Part shown: piece after piece, positions 44,496 through 54,010 of the stretch
Position numbering within the stretch: position 1 is the stretch's first letter
Layout: every line of letters starts with the position of its first letter
Source of the DNA: Arenibacter sp041392165
GTDB taxonomy: Bacteria > Bacteroidota > Bacteroidia > Flavobacteriales > Flavobacteriaceae
Reading direction: 5' to 3'
NCBI GenBank assembly: GCA_041392165.1
Contig: JAWKMN010000005.1
Location: 62,001 to 126,000 of the forward strand
Length of the DNA stretch: 64,000 nucleotides
The notes under the pieces: model-generated
Told to the model about the DNA's origin: nothing
Databases searched by the model: none
The model's input: the letters and a program-made list of their open reading frames with translations, nothing else
Position numbers and translations under genes: made by a program

Positions 44496-45596
44496 TTAAT
44501 TTTTTCTAATAATTCCATTTTGGACGATCAAGGTCTCATCCGTAATCTCCTCTTCCAGGTCCCATTTAAATTGGGTACCTTCGGTTAGGTGCTTAATGTA
44601 ATTGAAGATATTTTTGGCATATAGGTCGCTGGCATTGGTGGAAACACTTCTTGGGTCTATACTTGTGCCAATTACCTTTACTCCATTTTTAACAATGGTT
44701 TTGTTGATCTGGCTTACTTCGCAGTTTCCGCCTTGGGCAGCGGCCAAATCGATGATAACGGCACCATTTTTCATCTGCATTACCTGTTCTTCGGAAATTA
44801 ATACGGGAGCTTTTCTACCGGGAATATTGGCGGTAGTGATGACCAGGTCTGCTTGGAACAATGACTTGTTTACCGCTTCTTTTTGTCTTTTTTGGTAATC
44901 GGCCGAGGCTTCTTTGGCATATCCTCCTTCCGATTCCTCCCCCGTATTGTCCACCGAAATGAATTTTGCCCCTAACGATTCTGCCTGCTCCTTGGTTTCG
45001 GACCTTATATCCGTAGCCTCTACTATGGCCCCCAATCTTTTGGCGGTTGCTATGGCCTGTAGACCGGCAACACCTATACCGTATATGAGTACCCTTGCAG
45101 GAGCAATGGTTCCAGCAGAGGTCATCATCAAAGGAAAAATTTTGGTCATCTCAAAAGCGCCCAAAATCACAGCTTTATAGCCTGCCAGATTATTTTGTGA
45201 ACTCAACACATCCATATCCTGGGCTCTTGATATTCTGGGGATGGCATCCATAGAAAATGCGGTGGCACCTTTATTGGCAATCTCCTTAATGAGTTCCGGG
45301 TTGGATTTGTGGTACAGTTTACTAATTAAGACCTGACCTTCGTCCACCAGTTTTAAATCCTCCTCGTCAAAGGGATTAATTTTCAGAAGAACGTCGGCTT
45401 CATGAAATACGACCGCTCTTTTTTCAACGGTCGCTTCCACATTTTTATAATCAGAATCCTTAAAGGAAGAGTAGTCCCCCGCACCTTCCTCTACGAGAAG
45501 CCCAAATCCTGAGGCAATTAATTGTTTTGCAATATTCGGTGTAATGGCAACCCGCCTTTCACCATCCAAGGTTTCCTTTAAAATCCCTATTTTCAT
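44496..45596 (-). CDS. pntA1: NAD(P) transhydrogenase subunit alpha part 1
   Basis: Protein of 366 aa, the soluble NAD-binding dI subunit related to alanine dehydrogenase. Start MKIGILKETLDGERRVAITP, NAD fold YGIGVAGLQAIATAKRLGA ending in an acidic residue (EATDIR), ITTANIPGRKAPVLI and VIDLAAAQGGNCE are all typical. First gene of pntA1-pntA2-pntB, which supplies NADPH for biosynthesis and redox defence. The 272-nt upstream spacer shows only an imperfect -7 box. Confidence 0.96.
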   Translation of the reverse strand: MKIGILKETLDGERRVAITPNIAKQLIASGFGLLVEEGAGDYSSFKDSDYKNVEATVEKRAVVFHEADVLLKINPFDEEDLKLVDEGQVLISKLYHKSNPELIKEIANKGATAFSMDAIPRISRAQDMDVLSSQNNLAGYKAVILGAFEMTKIFPLMMTSAGTIAPARVLIYGIGVAGLQAIATAKRLGAIVEATDIRSETKEQAESLGAKFISVDNTGEESEGGYAKEASADYQKRQKEAVNKSLFQADLVITTANIPGRKAPVLISEEQVMQMKNGAVIIDLAAAQGGNCEVSQINKTIVKNGVKVIGTSIDPRSVSTNASDLYAKNIFNYIKHLTEGTQFKWDLEEEITDETLIVQNGIIRKN

Positions 45597-45868
45597 TTTG
45601 GTTATTGGTTTGGTTAAAAATGAAATATGTTAATTTATTGGTCGAATTTTTTAAAAAGCACAAATATCAGTCAATAAAAAAAATATTAGGGGCTTTTATA
45701 GCAAAGATTACAATTTTGATGGTATTTGTTGAATTATTTTCAATATCCGGCATTTCTTGGTAATGTTTCTTTTTCCCAAGGTAATCTTTGGCTTTGTTGT
45801 AGTTTTAATTTAAATAATTCCCTGAAGACAGCTCCCGTACCGTTCAGGCGGGCTTGCCCTGCGGTTGT

Positions 45869-46750
45869 TCATTTATAGCCTTTTTTAAATTCGAGCGGGG
45901 TAGTATTTGTCTTCATTTTAAATAATCGTGAAAAATAGGCATAATCCCGATATCCTAACATCTCTGAAACCGCGGATAAAGAATTACCGGAATGAACTAT
46001 TAACCGTTTGGATTCCAAGATAACACGGTCCGTAATTATATCTGTGGTTGTTCTGCCCAAAGTCGCCTTAACGATTCTGTTTAAATGTTTTGATGTTATG
46101 TTCAAATGATCTGCATAATATTGGACCGATTTTTCGGTTCTAAAATTATCCTCAATACATTTCTCCAATAACCGCATGGTGTCCGAATAGGTGGTAGAGC
46201 TTATTTTTTTAATATTTTCTTTGGCGAGATACTTCCTTGCCAAATCTATGTAGGCCGTATGTATAAGACTTGCTATTTTCTGGGCTCTATATGGTTTATT
46301 GCCTTTATATTCATCATAAAGTTCCTTGAACCTCGATTCCGAAAAGCCGATCTCATCGGAAGTTAATTGTAGCAAAGGTTCATTTTCATAGGTATGGTAA
46401 AACGGAAATTGTTCCAGTTTGCTTTTGGATAAATATAGCTCATAAAAATCCTGGGTATGAAAGAAGATATAACCTTTTGGAACCGTATTGAATTTCCAGT
46501 AATGTGTCTGTCCAGGTCTCAGGAAAAACACACTTCCAGGTGCTATTTCATAACTATTGAAATCTATTTCATGTATGCCCGAGCCTTGGGAAAAAAGTAC
46601 ACATAGATGAAAATTGTGCTTATGTGGTTTGTGGAAGTGATTTTTATTGCGCTCCAAGTGTTCGTTTATGTCATTGCAATAAAATTGGGAGTGGGATATA
46701 TCCGGTTCAAATTCATGGATATTCAAAATAGGTATAATTTTCATATACAT
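45869..46750 (-). CDS. AraC-family transcriptional regulator
   Basis: Protein of 293 aa. N-terminal cupin-like sensor domain (about 30-110: FHKPHKHNFHLCVLFSQGSG, IAPGSVFFLRPGQTHYWKF) and a C-terminal AraC double helix-turn-helix (about 195-290: SVQYYADHLNITSKHLNRIVKATLG, LSAVSEMLGYRDYAYFSRLFKMKTNTTPLEFK). The His-rich sensor pocket suggests a small-molecule or metal ligand. Starts M1 or M3 are equivalent. It is divergent from the DUF983 gene with a 94-nt shared spacer, so that gene is a possible target. Confidence 0.92.
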   Translation of the reverse strand: MYMKIIPILNIHEFEPDISHSQFYCNDINEHLERNKNHFHKPHKHNFHLCVLFSQGSGIHEIDFNSYEIAPGSVFFLRPGQTHYWKFNTVPKGYIFFHTQDFYELYLSKSKLEQFPFYHTYENEPLLQLTSDEIGFSESRFKELYDEYKGNKPYRAQKIASLIHTAYIDLARKYLAKENIKKISSTTYSDTMRLLEKCIEDNFRTEKSVQYYADHLNITSKHLNRIVKATLGRTTTDIITDRVILESKRLIVHSGNSLSAVSEMLGYRDYAYFSRLFKMKTNTTPLEFKKGYK

Positions 46751-46815
46751 AAAATATGTCCTAAATGTACAAAAAATGGCGAATTGTACACAAGTAAAAA
46801 GTAAACACTAAAGCT

Positions 46816-46823
46816 TACATTTG
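46816..46823 (+). promoter_or_regulatory. -7 promoter box that decides the DUF983 start
   Basis: TACATTTG matches TAnnTTTG. Transcription would start near 46830, so a TTG start at 46821 cannot be used and the ATG at 46845 is favoured. Confidence 0.5.
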
Positions 46824-46844
46824 CCAGATCAATTTTACATTTTT

Positions 46845-47225
46845 ATGCTTATTTTATCTATTTTAAAGGGCAAGTGTCCGAGTTGTAAGAAATCAAAAAT
46901 CTTTAATTCCAAAGAGAGTCGGTTACTTTTTAAAATTCCTACGATGAATGAAAGGTGTAATAAATGCAATTATAAATTTGAAAGGGAACCCGGTTTTTTC
47001 TTTGGGGCCATGTTTGTTAGTTATGCGCTTGCTGCGGCCGAGTTTATCACTTTTTCCATAATTTCCTATTTTATTTTGGGCATGTCCCTTATGGCTACTT
47101 TTTTTGGAGTGGTGCTATTGGCTATTATAATGAGTAGCATAAATTTTAGATTATCAAGAATTATTTGGATCTACATTTTCACTAAAGCCAAGCCCACTAA
47201 GCATCCGGTATCGGGAAAAATTTAG
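46845..47225 (+). CDS. DUF983 membrane protein with two Cys pairs
   Basis: Protein of 126 aa from the ATG at 46845. N-terminal zinc-ribbon-like part with CPSCKKSKIF and CNKCNYKFEREPGFFFGAMF, then two hydrophobic segments (about 55-80 and 85-105). This is the DUF983 pattern, found widely in Bacteroidetes and alphaproteobacteria; function is not established, though links to cytochrome oxidase assembly have been proposed from context elsewhere. No oxidase genes are near here. Divergent from the AraC regulator. Confidence 0.87.
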   Translation: MLILSILKGKCPSCKKSKIFNSKESRLLFKIPTMNERCNKCNYKFEREPGFFFGAMFVSYALAAAEFITFSIISYFILGMSLMATFFGVVLLAIIMSSINFRLSRIIWIYIFTKAKPTKHPVSGKI

Positions 47226-47354
47226 ACGAACTGTACAGGGAGGATTATAAACCATATATAACCGTTGGCCGAGTTTTAAGAAGTATAGGGGTAATTGTTT
47301 TTTTCTATATATAACCATACCCCTGTGTATGGGTTGGGCAAATGGAAACGGGAT

Positions 47355-49247
47355 TTATATTTTATTCCTGGGCCATTTATGGGCAGCCCTCATTTGTTCG
47401 CTATCCCAATGATTGTCATATTCGATAATCCCTCTTTTTAGATCTTCCTCCAGCTGTTTTTCCTGTTGCTCGATTTCTTCCCTGATCTTAAAAATATACT
47501 CCTCCCTAGTTTTGGGCTTATCGGAAACACGTCTCAGGCTTTCCTCATCGTACTGAATAAATTTTTGGGCTTGCCGGTATAGGGTATATTTTCTAAAGCC
47601 CATATAGTTCAGCGCATCACTGGCCATCCTAACAGAGGTATCCAAAGATTCCCGGTAAACATCTTCGACCCCCATGTTTAGTAAATCATAGGCATCGTTT
47701 CTGTTTTTGGCGCGCAGCATCAACTTTACGTTTGGATATTTTTCTTTGACCACTTTGGTCAAATGCCTTACGTTATCACTGTTGTCGATGGCCGATATCA
47801 GTATCTTGGCCTCTGCTATTCCTGCCGATTCCAATAGGTCTATTCTAGTGGCATCTCCATAATATACTTCGAATCCCATTTTTCTTAGAAGATCTACACG
47901 GTTGGAATCGTTGTCCAATATAGTGGCTTCAATGCCATAGGATCTTAGGAACCTGCCAATGGTACTTCCAAAATGGCCAAACCCTACCAGAATAACATTG
48001 TGGGTCTTTGCGATATGATCCAATGGTCTGGTTTCTATTTTTTTTGTACCTACACGCGGCAAGATGTAGCGTTCATTTATAATTCCAAGTATGGGTGTAA
48101 GCGTCATACTAAGAGCGGTTACCACCAACATCATATCCAAAGGCCCCCTGTCCAGGATATTCAACTGAAAGGCAAAGGAAAATAGGACAAAGGCAAACTC
48201 CCCAATTTGGGCCAGCCCGATAGTCAGGAGCAGGCGTTGGTCTGTCTTAAGTTTAAAAATGGTTCCGACCAAAAATAGGATCATGGCCTTTAAAATGATG
48301 ATACTAACAACCAGGCCGCTAATTACCAAAGGGTTATTGGCAATAACAATAAAATTAATGGAAGCGCCGACCGCCATAAAGAACAGGCCGAGCAATAGGC
48401 CTTTGAAGGGTTGCAAATTACTTTCCAGTTCATGTTTAAATTCGCTGGTAGCCAATACCACCCCTCCTAGAAAAGCCCCCAAGGCAGGACTAAGTCCCAC
48501 TAATTCCATAAGATAGGCAAGGGCGACAACGATAAGTAGGGCAGAGGCGGACAACAACTCCCTGAGCCTGGTTTTGGCTACCAACCGCAACATGGGAACA
48601 AAGAAATAACGGCCTGCAAGAACTATGATCACAACCGATAGGAAAATGGCCAAGGCCTGTAAACCCAAGGGTAGATTTTCAAGTAGGTAGATATGCCCCG
48701 AATGGTCTTCGGCCATTGCAGTTTTTTCACTGTCGGAGAGCAGGGGGATTACCGCCAACATAAAAATAACTATGATATCCTGAAAAAGAAGGATGGAAAA
48801 CGAAGATGCCCCATAGGTAGTATCCATCAAACCATTTTCCTTAATGGTCTGTAGGGTTATGGCAGTGGAGGATAGGGATACTGCCATGGAAATGATCAGT
48901 GAAACTTTCCAATCGAATCCAATGGAGGCAAAAAAAAGGTAGGAGACTATCATAGTACCCACTACCTGGGCCCCGCCCATACCAATTATGGTTTTCCTCA
49001 TTTGCCAGAAGCGTTTTGGTTCTATCTCAAGGCCAATTAGAAAAAGCATCATTACAACACCAAATTCGGAGAAGTGAAGTATGTCCTGACCTTCATCGCC
49101 CACAAAGCCTAAAATATAAGGACCTATCAATATTCCGGCCAAGAGGTAGCCCAGAACGGAACTCAATCCCAATTTTTTGGCAATGGGAACACAAATAATG
49201 GCCCCTGTCAGAAAAACAATAGCTGCAAAGAGTATGCTACCGCTCAT
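47355..49247 (-). CDS. KefB/KefC-like monovalent cation:proton antiporter (CPA2)
   Basis: Protein of 630 aa with about twelve to thirteen membrane helices (1-385) and a cytoplasmic RCK/TrkA-N domain (about 410-540: NVILVGFGHFGSTIGRFLRS, EATILDNDSNRVDLLRKMGFEVYYGDATR). It exchanges potassium or sodium for protons and, in Kef systems, is gated by glutathione adducts or nucleotides through the RCK domain. A charged helical tail (about 570-630) follows. Its ATG overlaps the stop of the KefF-like gene by 4 nt (ATGA), so the two are coupled and probably form a complex. Confidence 0.93.
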   Translation of the reverse strand: MSGSILFAAIVFLTGAIICVPIAKKLGLSSVLGYLLAGILIGPYILGFVGDEGQDILHFSEFGVVMMLFLIGLEIEPKRFWQMRKTIIGMGGAQVVGTMIVSYLFFASIGFDWKVSLIISMAVSLSSTAITLQTIKENGLMDTTYGASSFSILLFQDIIVIFMLAVIPLLSDSEKTAMAEDHSGHIYLLENLPLGLQALAIFLSVVIIVLAGRYFFVPMLRLVAKTRLRELLSASALLIVVALAYLMELVGLSPALGAFLGGVVLATSEFKHELESNLQPFKGLLLGLFFMAVGASINFIVIANNPLVISGLVVSIIILKAMILFLVGTIFKLKTDQRLLLTIGLAQIGEFAFVLFSFAFQLNILDRGPLDMMLVVTALSMTLTPILGIINERYILPRVGTKKIETRPLDHIAKTHNVILVGFGHFGSTIGRFLRSYGIEATILDNDSNRVDLLRKMGFEVYYGDATRIDLLESAGIAEAKILISAIDNSDNVRHLTKVVKEKYPNVKLMLRAKNRNDAYDLLNMGVEDVYRESLDTSVRMASDALNYMGFRKYTLYRQAQKFIQYDEESLRRVSDKPKTREEYIFKIREEIEQQEKQLEEDLKRGIIEYDNHWDSEQMRAAHKWPRNKI

Positions 49248-49849
49248 TTAGAAGGTACTTTAGTTAGTTGTGGCGTGTCATTTAAGAACTCACAGTTATT
49301 GATTTTGCCAAAAGGAAAGCCATGCAGTAATTCATCTATCAATTGATCGTATTGCAGGGTGTATGTATGCAGCTCCTGATCAGTCATGTTATGGGTTCCC
49401 ATAACCGTAAAAGGGGGAAGATATTCCATCCCACAGAGCCGGGCGGTCTGCTCAAAGGGGCGCAAAAATTCGTTTACGGAATAATTATGGTTTCCTTCGG
49501 AACAGTAAACGGCCCTGGTTCCTCCAGTAGTAATGACACTTAAACACTTTTTGGCCTGAAGCGCCCGTCCATTGGGGCCATGGGCCCATCCAAATTCCAG
49601 AACAACATCCATCCATTGTTTCATTAAGGGAGGGCAACTGTACCAATAAAAGGGGTGGTGCCAAATAATTACATCATGATCGGCCAATAGTTTTTTTTCA
49701 CCTACGATATCTATATTAAAATCAGGATAGCGCTCATAGAGGTCATGAAAGGTAACCCCATTTTTATGTTCTATTTTTTTGACCAGGGCTATGTTGGCTC
49801 TGGACTGTTCAAATTTTGGATGGGCAAATAAAATCAATATCCGATTCAT
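49244..49849 (-). CDS. KefF/KefG-like NAD(P)H quinone oxidoreductase
   Basis: Protein of 201 aa, a flavodoxin-fold NAD(P)H dehydrogenase. Motifs are ILFAHPKFEQSRANIALVKK (FMN phosphate loop), DVIIWHHPFYWYSCPPLMKQWMD, the family signature, and VITTGGTRAVYCSEGNHN. In enterics KefF and KefG bind and activate the KefC and KefB antiporters during electrophile stress. The overlap with a KefB-like gene here makes the same role likely. An exact -7 box lies upstream. Confidence 0.92.
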   Translation of the reverse strand: MNRILILFAHPKFEQSRANIALVKKIEHKNGVTFHDLYERYPDFNIDIVGEKKLLADHDVIIWHHPFYWYSCPPLMKQWMDVVLEFGWAHGPNGRALQAKKCLSVITTGGTRAVYCSEGNHNYSVNEFLRPFEQTARLCGMEYLPPFTVMGTHNMTDQELHTYTLQYDQLIDELLHGFPFGKINNCEFLNDTPQLTKVPSK

Positions 49850-49863
49850 ACTTTTAATTTAGT

Positions 49864-49871
49864 CAAAAATA
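49864..49871 (-). promoter_or_regulatory. -7 promoter box of the kefF-kefB pair
   Basis: TATTTTTG on the minus strand matches TAnnTTTG, 14 nt upstream of the ATG. A -33 TTG at normal spacing is not evident. Confidence 0.4.
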
Positions 49872-49891
49872 TTGGATGTTCAAGCTAGCCT

Positions 49892-51199
49892 TCATTCTAA
49901 CTCTGGCATGCCTTCCTTGTTGGGCGGCACCGCGTTTTTGGATGCTATTTTGTCCCAAACATGGTTCAAGCTGGTAGGCAGTTCATATACTTCCAATTCG
50001 AAATAAGGAAGTGCCGCTAACAAATGGTCAAAAATATCGGCCATTATATATTCGTAGTTTTCCCAACGTTTATCACTGCTAAAGGCGTATATTTCCAATG
50101 GTATTCCTTGGGGGGTAGGAGCCAATTGTCTGGTCATTAGGGTCATAGACTGGTTTATGGCGGAATGGTTCTTTAGGTAGGTTTCAATGTATTTTCTAAA
50201 AACGCCAATATTTGTTAGGTTCCTTCCGTTTATGGCCATTTGTTTGTCAATATCATGTTCCTTGTTATAAGTGTCGATATTGCTATTCCTTATCTCCAGA
50301 TATTTGGTAATTAACTGTATGCCTTTTAGGGTTTTAATATCTTCTGCCGTCAGGAATTTGATGCTTTTTTGTTTTATATGTAGTGCCCGTTTGATCCTGC
50401 GGCCCCCGGAGGCCTCCATTCCCCTCCAGTTTTTGAACGAATCCGAAATTAGGGAATAGGTAGGGATGGTAGTAATGGTCTTGTCAAAATTCTGAACTTT
50501 TACCGTGGCAAGGGATATTTCGGTTACGTTGCCATCGGCACCAAATTTTTCAAAAGTGATCCAATCCTCAATGCGGACCATGTCGTTGATGCTTACCTGT
50601 ATGCTGGCAACAAGGCCTAAAATGGTATCTTTAAAAATCAATAGGATTACGGCGGAGGCAGCACCCAAGGCCGTAAAGAATTTCCAAATTGTGGTGTCCG
50701 TCAATACGGCGAAAAGAGTCAGTGTGCCCCCTATCCATGCGATTATCATAAATACTTGGCTATAACTGTCCAGTGGCTTGTCCTTCATATGGGGAAGGGT
50801 CTTTAGGTAATCCTTAATACTTCGGAGCAGGCTTCTTATGAGCAATAACATCAGGATTACAGCTAGGACTTCAATGGACTTCAATATAAGGCCTTCTGCA
50901 TTTTCGAAATCGAGGAAGGCCAGGGGAAGATACCGGTACAACAACAATAAAGGTATAATGTGGGCCACATATCTTGGTACCTTGTTGAATACTAAATAAT
51001 TATCAAAATTGGTCCTGGACCGCCTGGCGAACCTTACTGATAAAAAACGCAGGATTTTCCAGAGGATATAATCCATTATAAGGGCCACTAAAATTATTCC
51101 AAGGAAAAAGATCAGGGCATTTATGAAGGCAGCCGAATTGGCTTCCAAACCGGATTGGATCAGGTAGTCGTAAAGTAATCGTCTTAAACCGTTGTTCAT
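49892..51199 (-). CDS. MscS-family mechanosensitive channel, YbdG-like
   Basis: Protein of about 435 aa from the ATG at 51199; an in-frame ATG at 51307 would put a polar stretch before the first helix and lies upstream of the -7 box. Helices at about 24-47, 68-90, 105-125, 145-165 and 170-190 lead to the MscS pore/beta domain (AASAVILLIFKDTILGLVASIQVSINDMVRIEDW, then FGADGNVTEISLATVKVQNFD) and a cytoplasmic domain. It releases solutes on hypo-osmotic shock. YbdG-type proteins are larger than MscS and have extra helices, as here. Confidence 0.9.
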   Translation of the reverse strand: MNNGLRRLLYDYLIQSGLEANSAAFINALIFFLGIILVALIMDYILWKILRFLSVRFARRSRTNFDNYLVFNKVPRYVAHIIPLLLLYRYLPLAFLDFENAEGLILKSIEVLAVILMLLLIRSLLRSIKDYLKTLPHMKDKPLDSYSQVFMIIAWIGGTLTLFAVLTDTTIWKFFTALGAASAVILLIFKDTILGLVASIQVSINDMVRIEDWITFEKFGADGNVTEISLATVKVQNFDKTITTIPTYSLISDSFKNWRGMEASGGRRIKRALHIKQKSIKFLTAEDIKTLKGIQLITKYLEIRNSNIDTYNKEHDIDKQMAINGRNLTNIGVFRKYIETYLKNHSAINQSMTLMTRQLAPTPQGIPLEIYAFSSDKRWENYEYIMADIFDHLLAALPYFELEVYELPTSLNHVWDKIASKNAVPPNKEGMPELE

Positions 51200-51226
51200 G
51201 GTAGGAATGCAATGTTGAATACTATG

Positions 51227-51234
51227 CAAAAATA
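51227..51234 (-). promoter_or_regulatory. -7 promoter box of the YbdG-like channel
   Basis: TATTTTTG on the minus strand, 27 nt before the ATG at 51199. It supports that start over the ATG at 51307. Confidence 0.45.
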
Positions 51235-51421
51235 AGGATTGAGGTTTAGATGTGGCGGAAGTTAGGTGAAAAGTATATAAGTCCTGTTCTAAAACTATTT
51301 TAATCAAAAGAACTCCTTCATCGCTTTGCGTCAGGGTAGTTCATTCTCTTTTTCTACTTTAAGCGATCGTTTTACGATATCGGGATATTGGTAGCCTATA
51401 AAGATTGAAGTCGGTTAATTT

Positions 51422-52867
51422 TTACCTACTTATGTTTTCCTGGTTCACAATATTGCCGTCAACATCATAATGTATGAACCCAATATGTGGTATATCATTT
51501 CTCCTATATACTTTTACGGCCAAAAAACCGCCCTTGACCCTCAGGAATCTGTGTTCCCGACGTTTGTCGTTCGGATCCCATCCCTGGGCATGGGAATCGC
51601 TGGAGGGGCCCTGACTGAACTCCATCAGGCCTGTATCCCGATCTACCGAAACATACTGCCAATGCCTATCCCCATTGATCACGAACATTTTTTGTTTGGA
51701 AAGGTATTTCCGCAACCAATCGCCCTCTGTTTTAAACGAAACATTGGAGTGGTTGTCCGTTTTTCCTTTGGCCCTATCCGGGCCGACCACCGGAGTAGGG
51801 GAACATAGAATCTTAAAAGTTGCATCCGAGGCTTCCACGGTATTTTTAAACCATTCAATTTGCTCTTTGCCCCAAATGCTTTTATCTTTTCCATCGGGAG
51901 CCTTATTGTTACTTCTGTAATCCCTTCCCTCAACCATCCATATTTGAAGGTCTTTTCCCCATCTAAAGGTTCTATAGGATTTGTCCATGATAGGGGCCTG
52001 TTCCTTCCAGATCAACAGCCCGTCTTCAAAACTCAGTTCCCCACACGGGGAGGAGGAGGGCGTTACATCGTCCTTTAATAAATCATGGTCGTCCTTTTGT
52101 AGGTACAATGGGGTATGGTTATAGAAATTGATCAGGGAAGGCCAAGAATTAATGGCGTGCCACTTATGTCTGGCCAATGGAACATTGTAGGCCATGGGTC
52201 CCGGTTTGTCGTAATACACATAATCTCCTGTTTGACAGTGGAACAATGGATGTAATTCCAACATTTTATCATATATCTTAAAACCTCTTTTAGGATCGTC
52301 ATAGGACCAAAAATATTGACAGGTGGAAGAGGTGAACAGTACAGGTGCCACTTCATTTGCCAGGGGCGCTGTGGTAAAGCTTCCCTGTATTTCGGTAATG
52401 GGCGCTTGGGATGATTTTCGGCCCCTAATGGTAAGGGTGTAGGCCGTATTGGATTTTAGACCGGTAATCCTGTGTTTATAGGTAAAGTCCTTATACTCGG
52501 AAACATATTCCCAAGGGGTGTTCATTACAGTGTCTTTGGATTGCACTTCCAAGCTGACTTGACCAAAGGAACCCTCAACCGCGCCATCCATTTCATTTAT
52601 CGGCATATTGTTGTCAAAGTCGATGGGACTTCTAAATGGTGCCCCCTTTTGTTGGTGTTTTATAGGTATCGGTTTTTCCGAACGGCACAATCTGGTCCAT
52701 AGTATTGCCGAAGAATCCGTTAATTCCCCAATTTTAAATCCGTTGGTAAAGAATACCTGATCATTATTTTGGGCCTGAACAGCGGAAATTAGAAAAATAA
52801 AAGTCCCTAGAAATAAAATAAAACGGTTTTTCACGGTATTGATCAATAATTGTTTGTAATGGTGCAT
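51422..52867 (-). CDS. Secreted PhoD-like alkaline phosphatase
   Basis: Protein of 481 aa of the PhoD metallophosphatase family, which hydrolyses phosphate mono- or diesters outside the cytoplasm with calcium and iron. A signal peptide (ending VQAQ), an N-terminal Ig-like domain (about 38-165: SSAILWTRL, TYKHRITGLKSNTAYTLTIRG) and the catalytic core follow: CQTGDYVYYD, LYLQKDDHDLL (DDHD motif), WMVEGRDYR and FVINGDRHWQYVS. The ATG at 52867 is only 3 nt from a -7 box; a GTG near 52834, giving MKNRFILFLGTF, would be a better signal-peptide start. Stands alone between two other units. Confidence 0.9.
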   Translation of the reverse strand: MHHYKQLLINTVKNRFILFLGTFIFLISAVQAQNNDQVFFTNGFKIGELTDSSAILWTRLCRSEKPIPIKHQQKGAPFRSPIDFDNNMPINEMDGAVEGSFGQVSLEVQSKDTVMNTPWEYVSEYKDFTYKHRITGLKSNTAYTLTIRGRKSSQAPITEIQGSFTTAPLANEVAPVLFTSSTCQYFWSYDDPKRGFKIYDKMLELHPLFHCQTGDYVYYDKPGPMAYNVPLARHKWHAINSWPSLINFYNHTPLYLQKDDHDLLKDDVTPSSSPCGELSFEDGLLIWKEQAPIMDKSYRTFRWGKDLQIWMVEGRDYRSNNKAPDGKDKSIWGKEQIEWFKNTVEASDATFKILCSPTPVVGPDRAKGKTDNHSNVSFKTEGDWLRKYLSKQKMFVINGDRHWQYVSVDRDTGLMEFSQGPSSDSHAQGWDPNDKRREHRFLRVKGGFLAVKVYRRNDIPHIGFIHYDVDGNIVNQENISR

Positions 52868-53216
52868 ACCAAATATATACTATTTAAATAAAATTAAATC
52901 AACCTATAAGTAGTTGGATGTCAAGGGTATTTGAGCTAAATTTTTTGTGCAATTTCTATCCATGAGCGGGTTCGGTAATGGAAGCGCCTATATAATTTGG
53001 GATTATCCAGTTTGAAAATGTAAACTTTTCCCCAAGGCAACATTGATATGCCCAAAGAAACCTACCTGTATTGTTCAACTATGCTGAATGTTAACATTTT
53101 TTATGACCCATTTTCGATATCTGTGGTTAAGATAGCATATAAATTGGAAAATCCAGCTGTTTTATTGGGGGATAGGGACATATAAATTTGTAGGTGTACC
53201 CTTTAAATATAGCGTC
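52868..53216. other. 349-nt divergent spacer
   Basis: It contains the -7 boxes of phoD (52870-52877, minus, TATATTTG) and of the plus-strand gene (53183-53190). No gene or strong hairpin was seen in the remainder. Confidence 0.5.
53183..53190 (+). promoter_or_regulatory. -7 promoter box of the 183-aa gene
   Basis: TAAATTTG matches TAnnTTTG, 26 nt before the ATG. The nearest TTG (53165-53167) is 15 nt away, slightly short. Confidence 0.45.
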
Positions 53217-53768
53217 ATGAAAAAAATGAGTTTTTATCCAAAAACTTGGCAAGTGGTTCCTCTTTTATCCGATAGGTACCAATTGGATTCCGATGGAAAA
53301 TGTATTAAGGATTTGATATTGCGTAGTAGCTTTGCCACAGATATGAACGTATCAGAAATGGAATTGAACATTACTAAGTTTTCGGCTTTGGATACCAAGG
53401 GACAGGAGTATTTTATTGCGGACTTCCCTGGGCAGGCCGCCATACCCGTTAAAGGGTTGCATACCGGTCTTTTTCTAAAATCAAAAAACGTTCTTGGCTT
53501 GGCACCGGGTTCCTATGGTGCATTTAGATTTTATCTTGCAAAATTTGGGAGTAGGATTACTTATAACGATAGATTTAAAGAAGGTGTGGACGGAATTAAA
53601 TATTTGGATTTTGAGATAGTGAACGGACTGACCATTGTAGGAGGCGAATCACCGGAAGCCATTCTCCGGTTCGATTTTGTACCCTATAAAACAATGGGAT
53701 TTTTTAAATCCGTTATGCAAGTTTTTAAGGGTCATGGACTACTTTCGGGCAAACTCGCTCACTCATAG
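53217..53768 (+). CDS. Uncharacterised 183-aa protein
   Basis: I do not recognise this protein. It has no signal peptide or membrane segment, is beta-rich and looks like a single compact domain (SFYPKTWQVVPLLSDRYQLD, the middle GQEYFIADFPGQAAIPV and PGSYGAFRFYLAKFGSRITY, the end EAILRFDFVPYKTMGFFKSV). The basic, hydrophobic C-terminus could contact a membrane. Its own promoter box and the next gene being cardiolipin synthase (242 nt away, same strand) hint at an envelope stress link, which is speculative. Confidence 0.7.
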   Translation: MKKMSFYPKTWQVVPLLSDRYQLDSDGKCIKDLILRSSFATDMNVSEMELNITKFSALDTKGQEYFIADFPGQAAIPVKGLHTGLFLKSKNVLGLAPGSYGAFRFYLAKFGSRITYNDRFKEGVDGIKYLDFEIVNGLTIVGGESPEAILRFDFVPYKTMGFFKSVMQVFKGHGLLSGKLAHS

Positions 53769-54010
53769 GGTGGGTGATCCGAAGCTTTCTTTGGACCTAT
53801 TATTTTGTGGGTTTTTAATTGATTGAAATTAAAATTATCAATATTATCAAGCCCCTCAAGACATAAATATTGTTTTGGCCTTCAACGTTTTAATGGATAG
53901 TTGTAAATGGTTCCATACGATCAACAGCTGATAATTATCATAGTTGTAACACAACAATTTCCGAACTTTGTATATTGTACCTATCCCGGTCAACAAACAA
54001 AGACGGAAAC

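Noticed and set aside
45838..45862. GGGC/GCCC stem near the AraC gene as a family 1 repeat
   Set aside because: Only about four central base pairs hold; too weak to assign.
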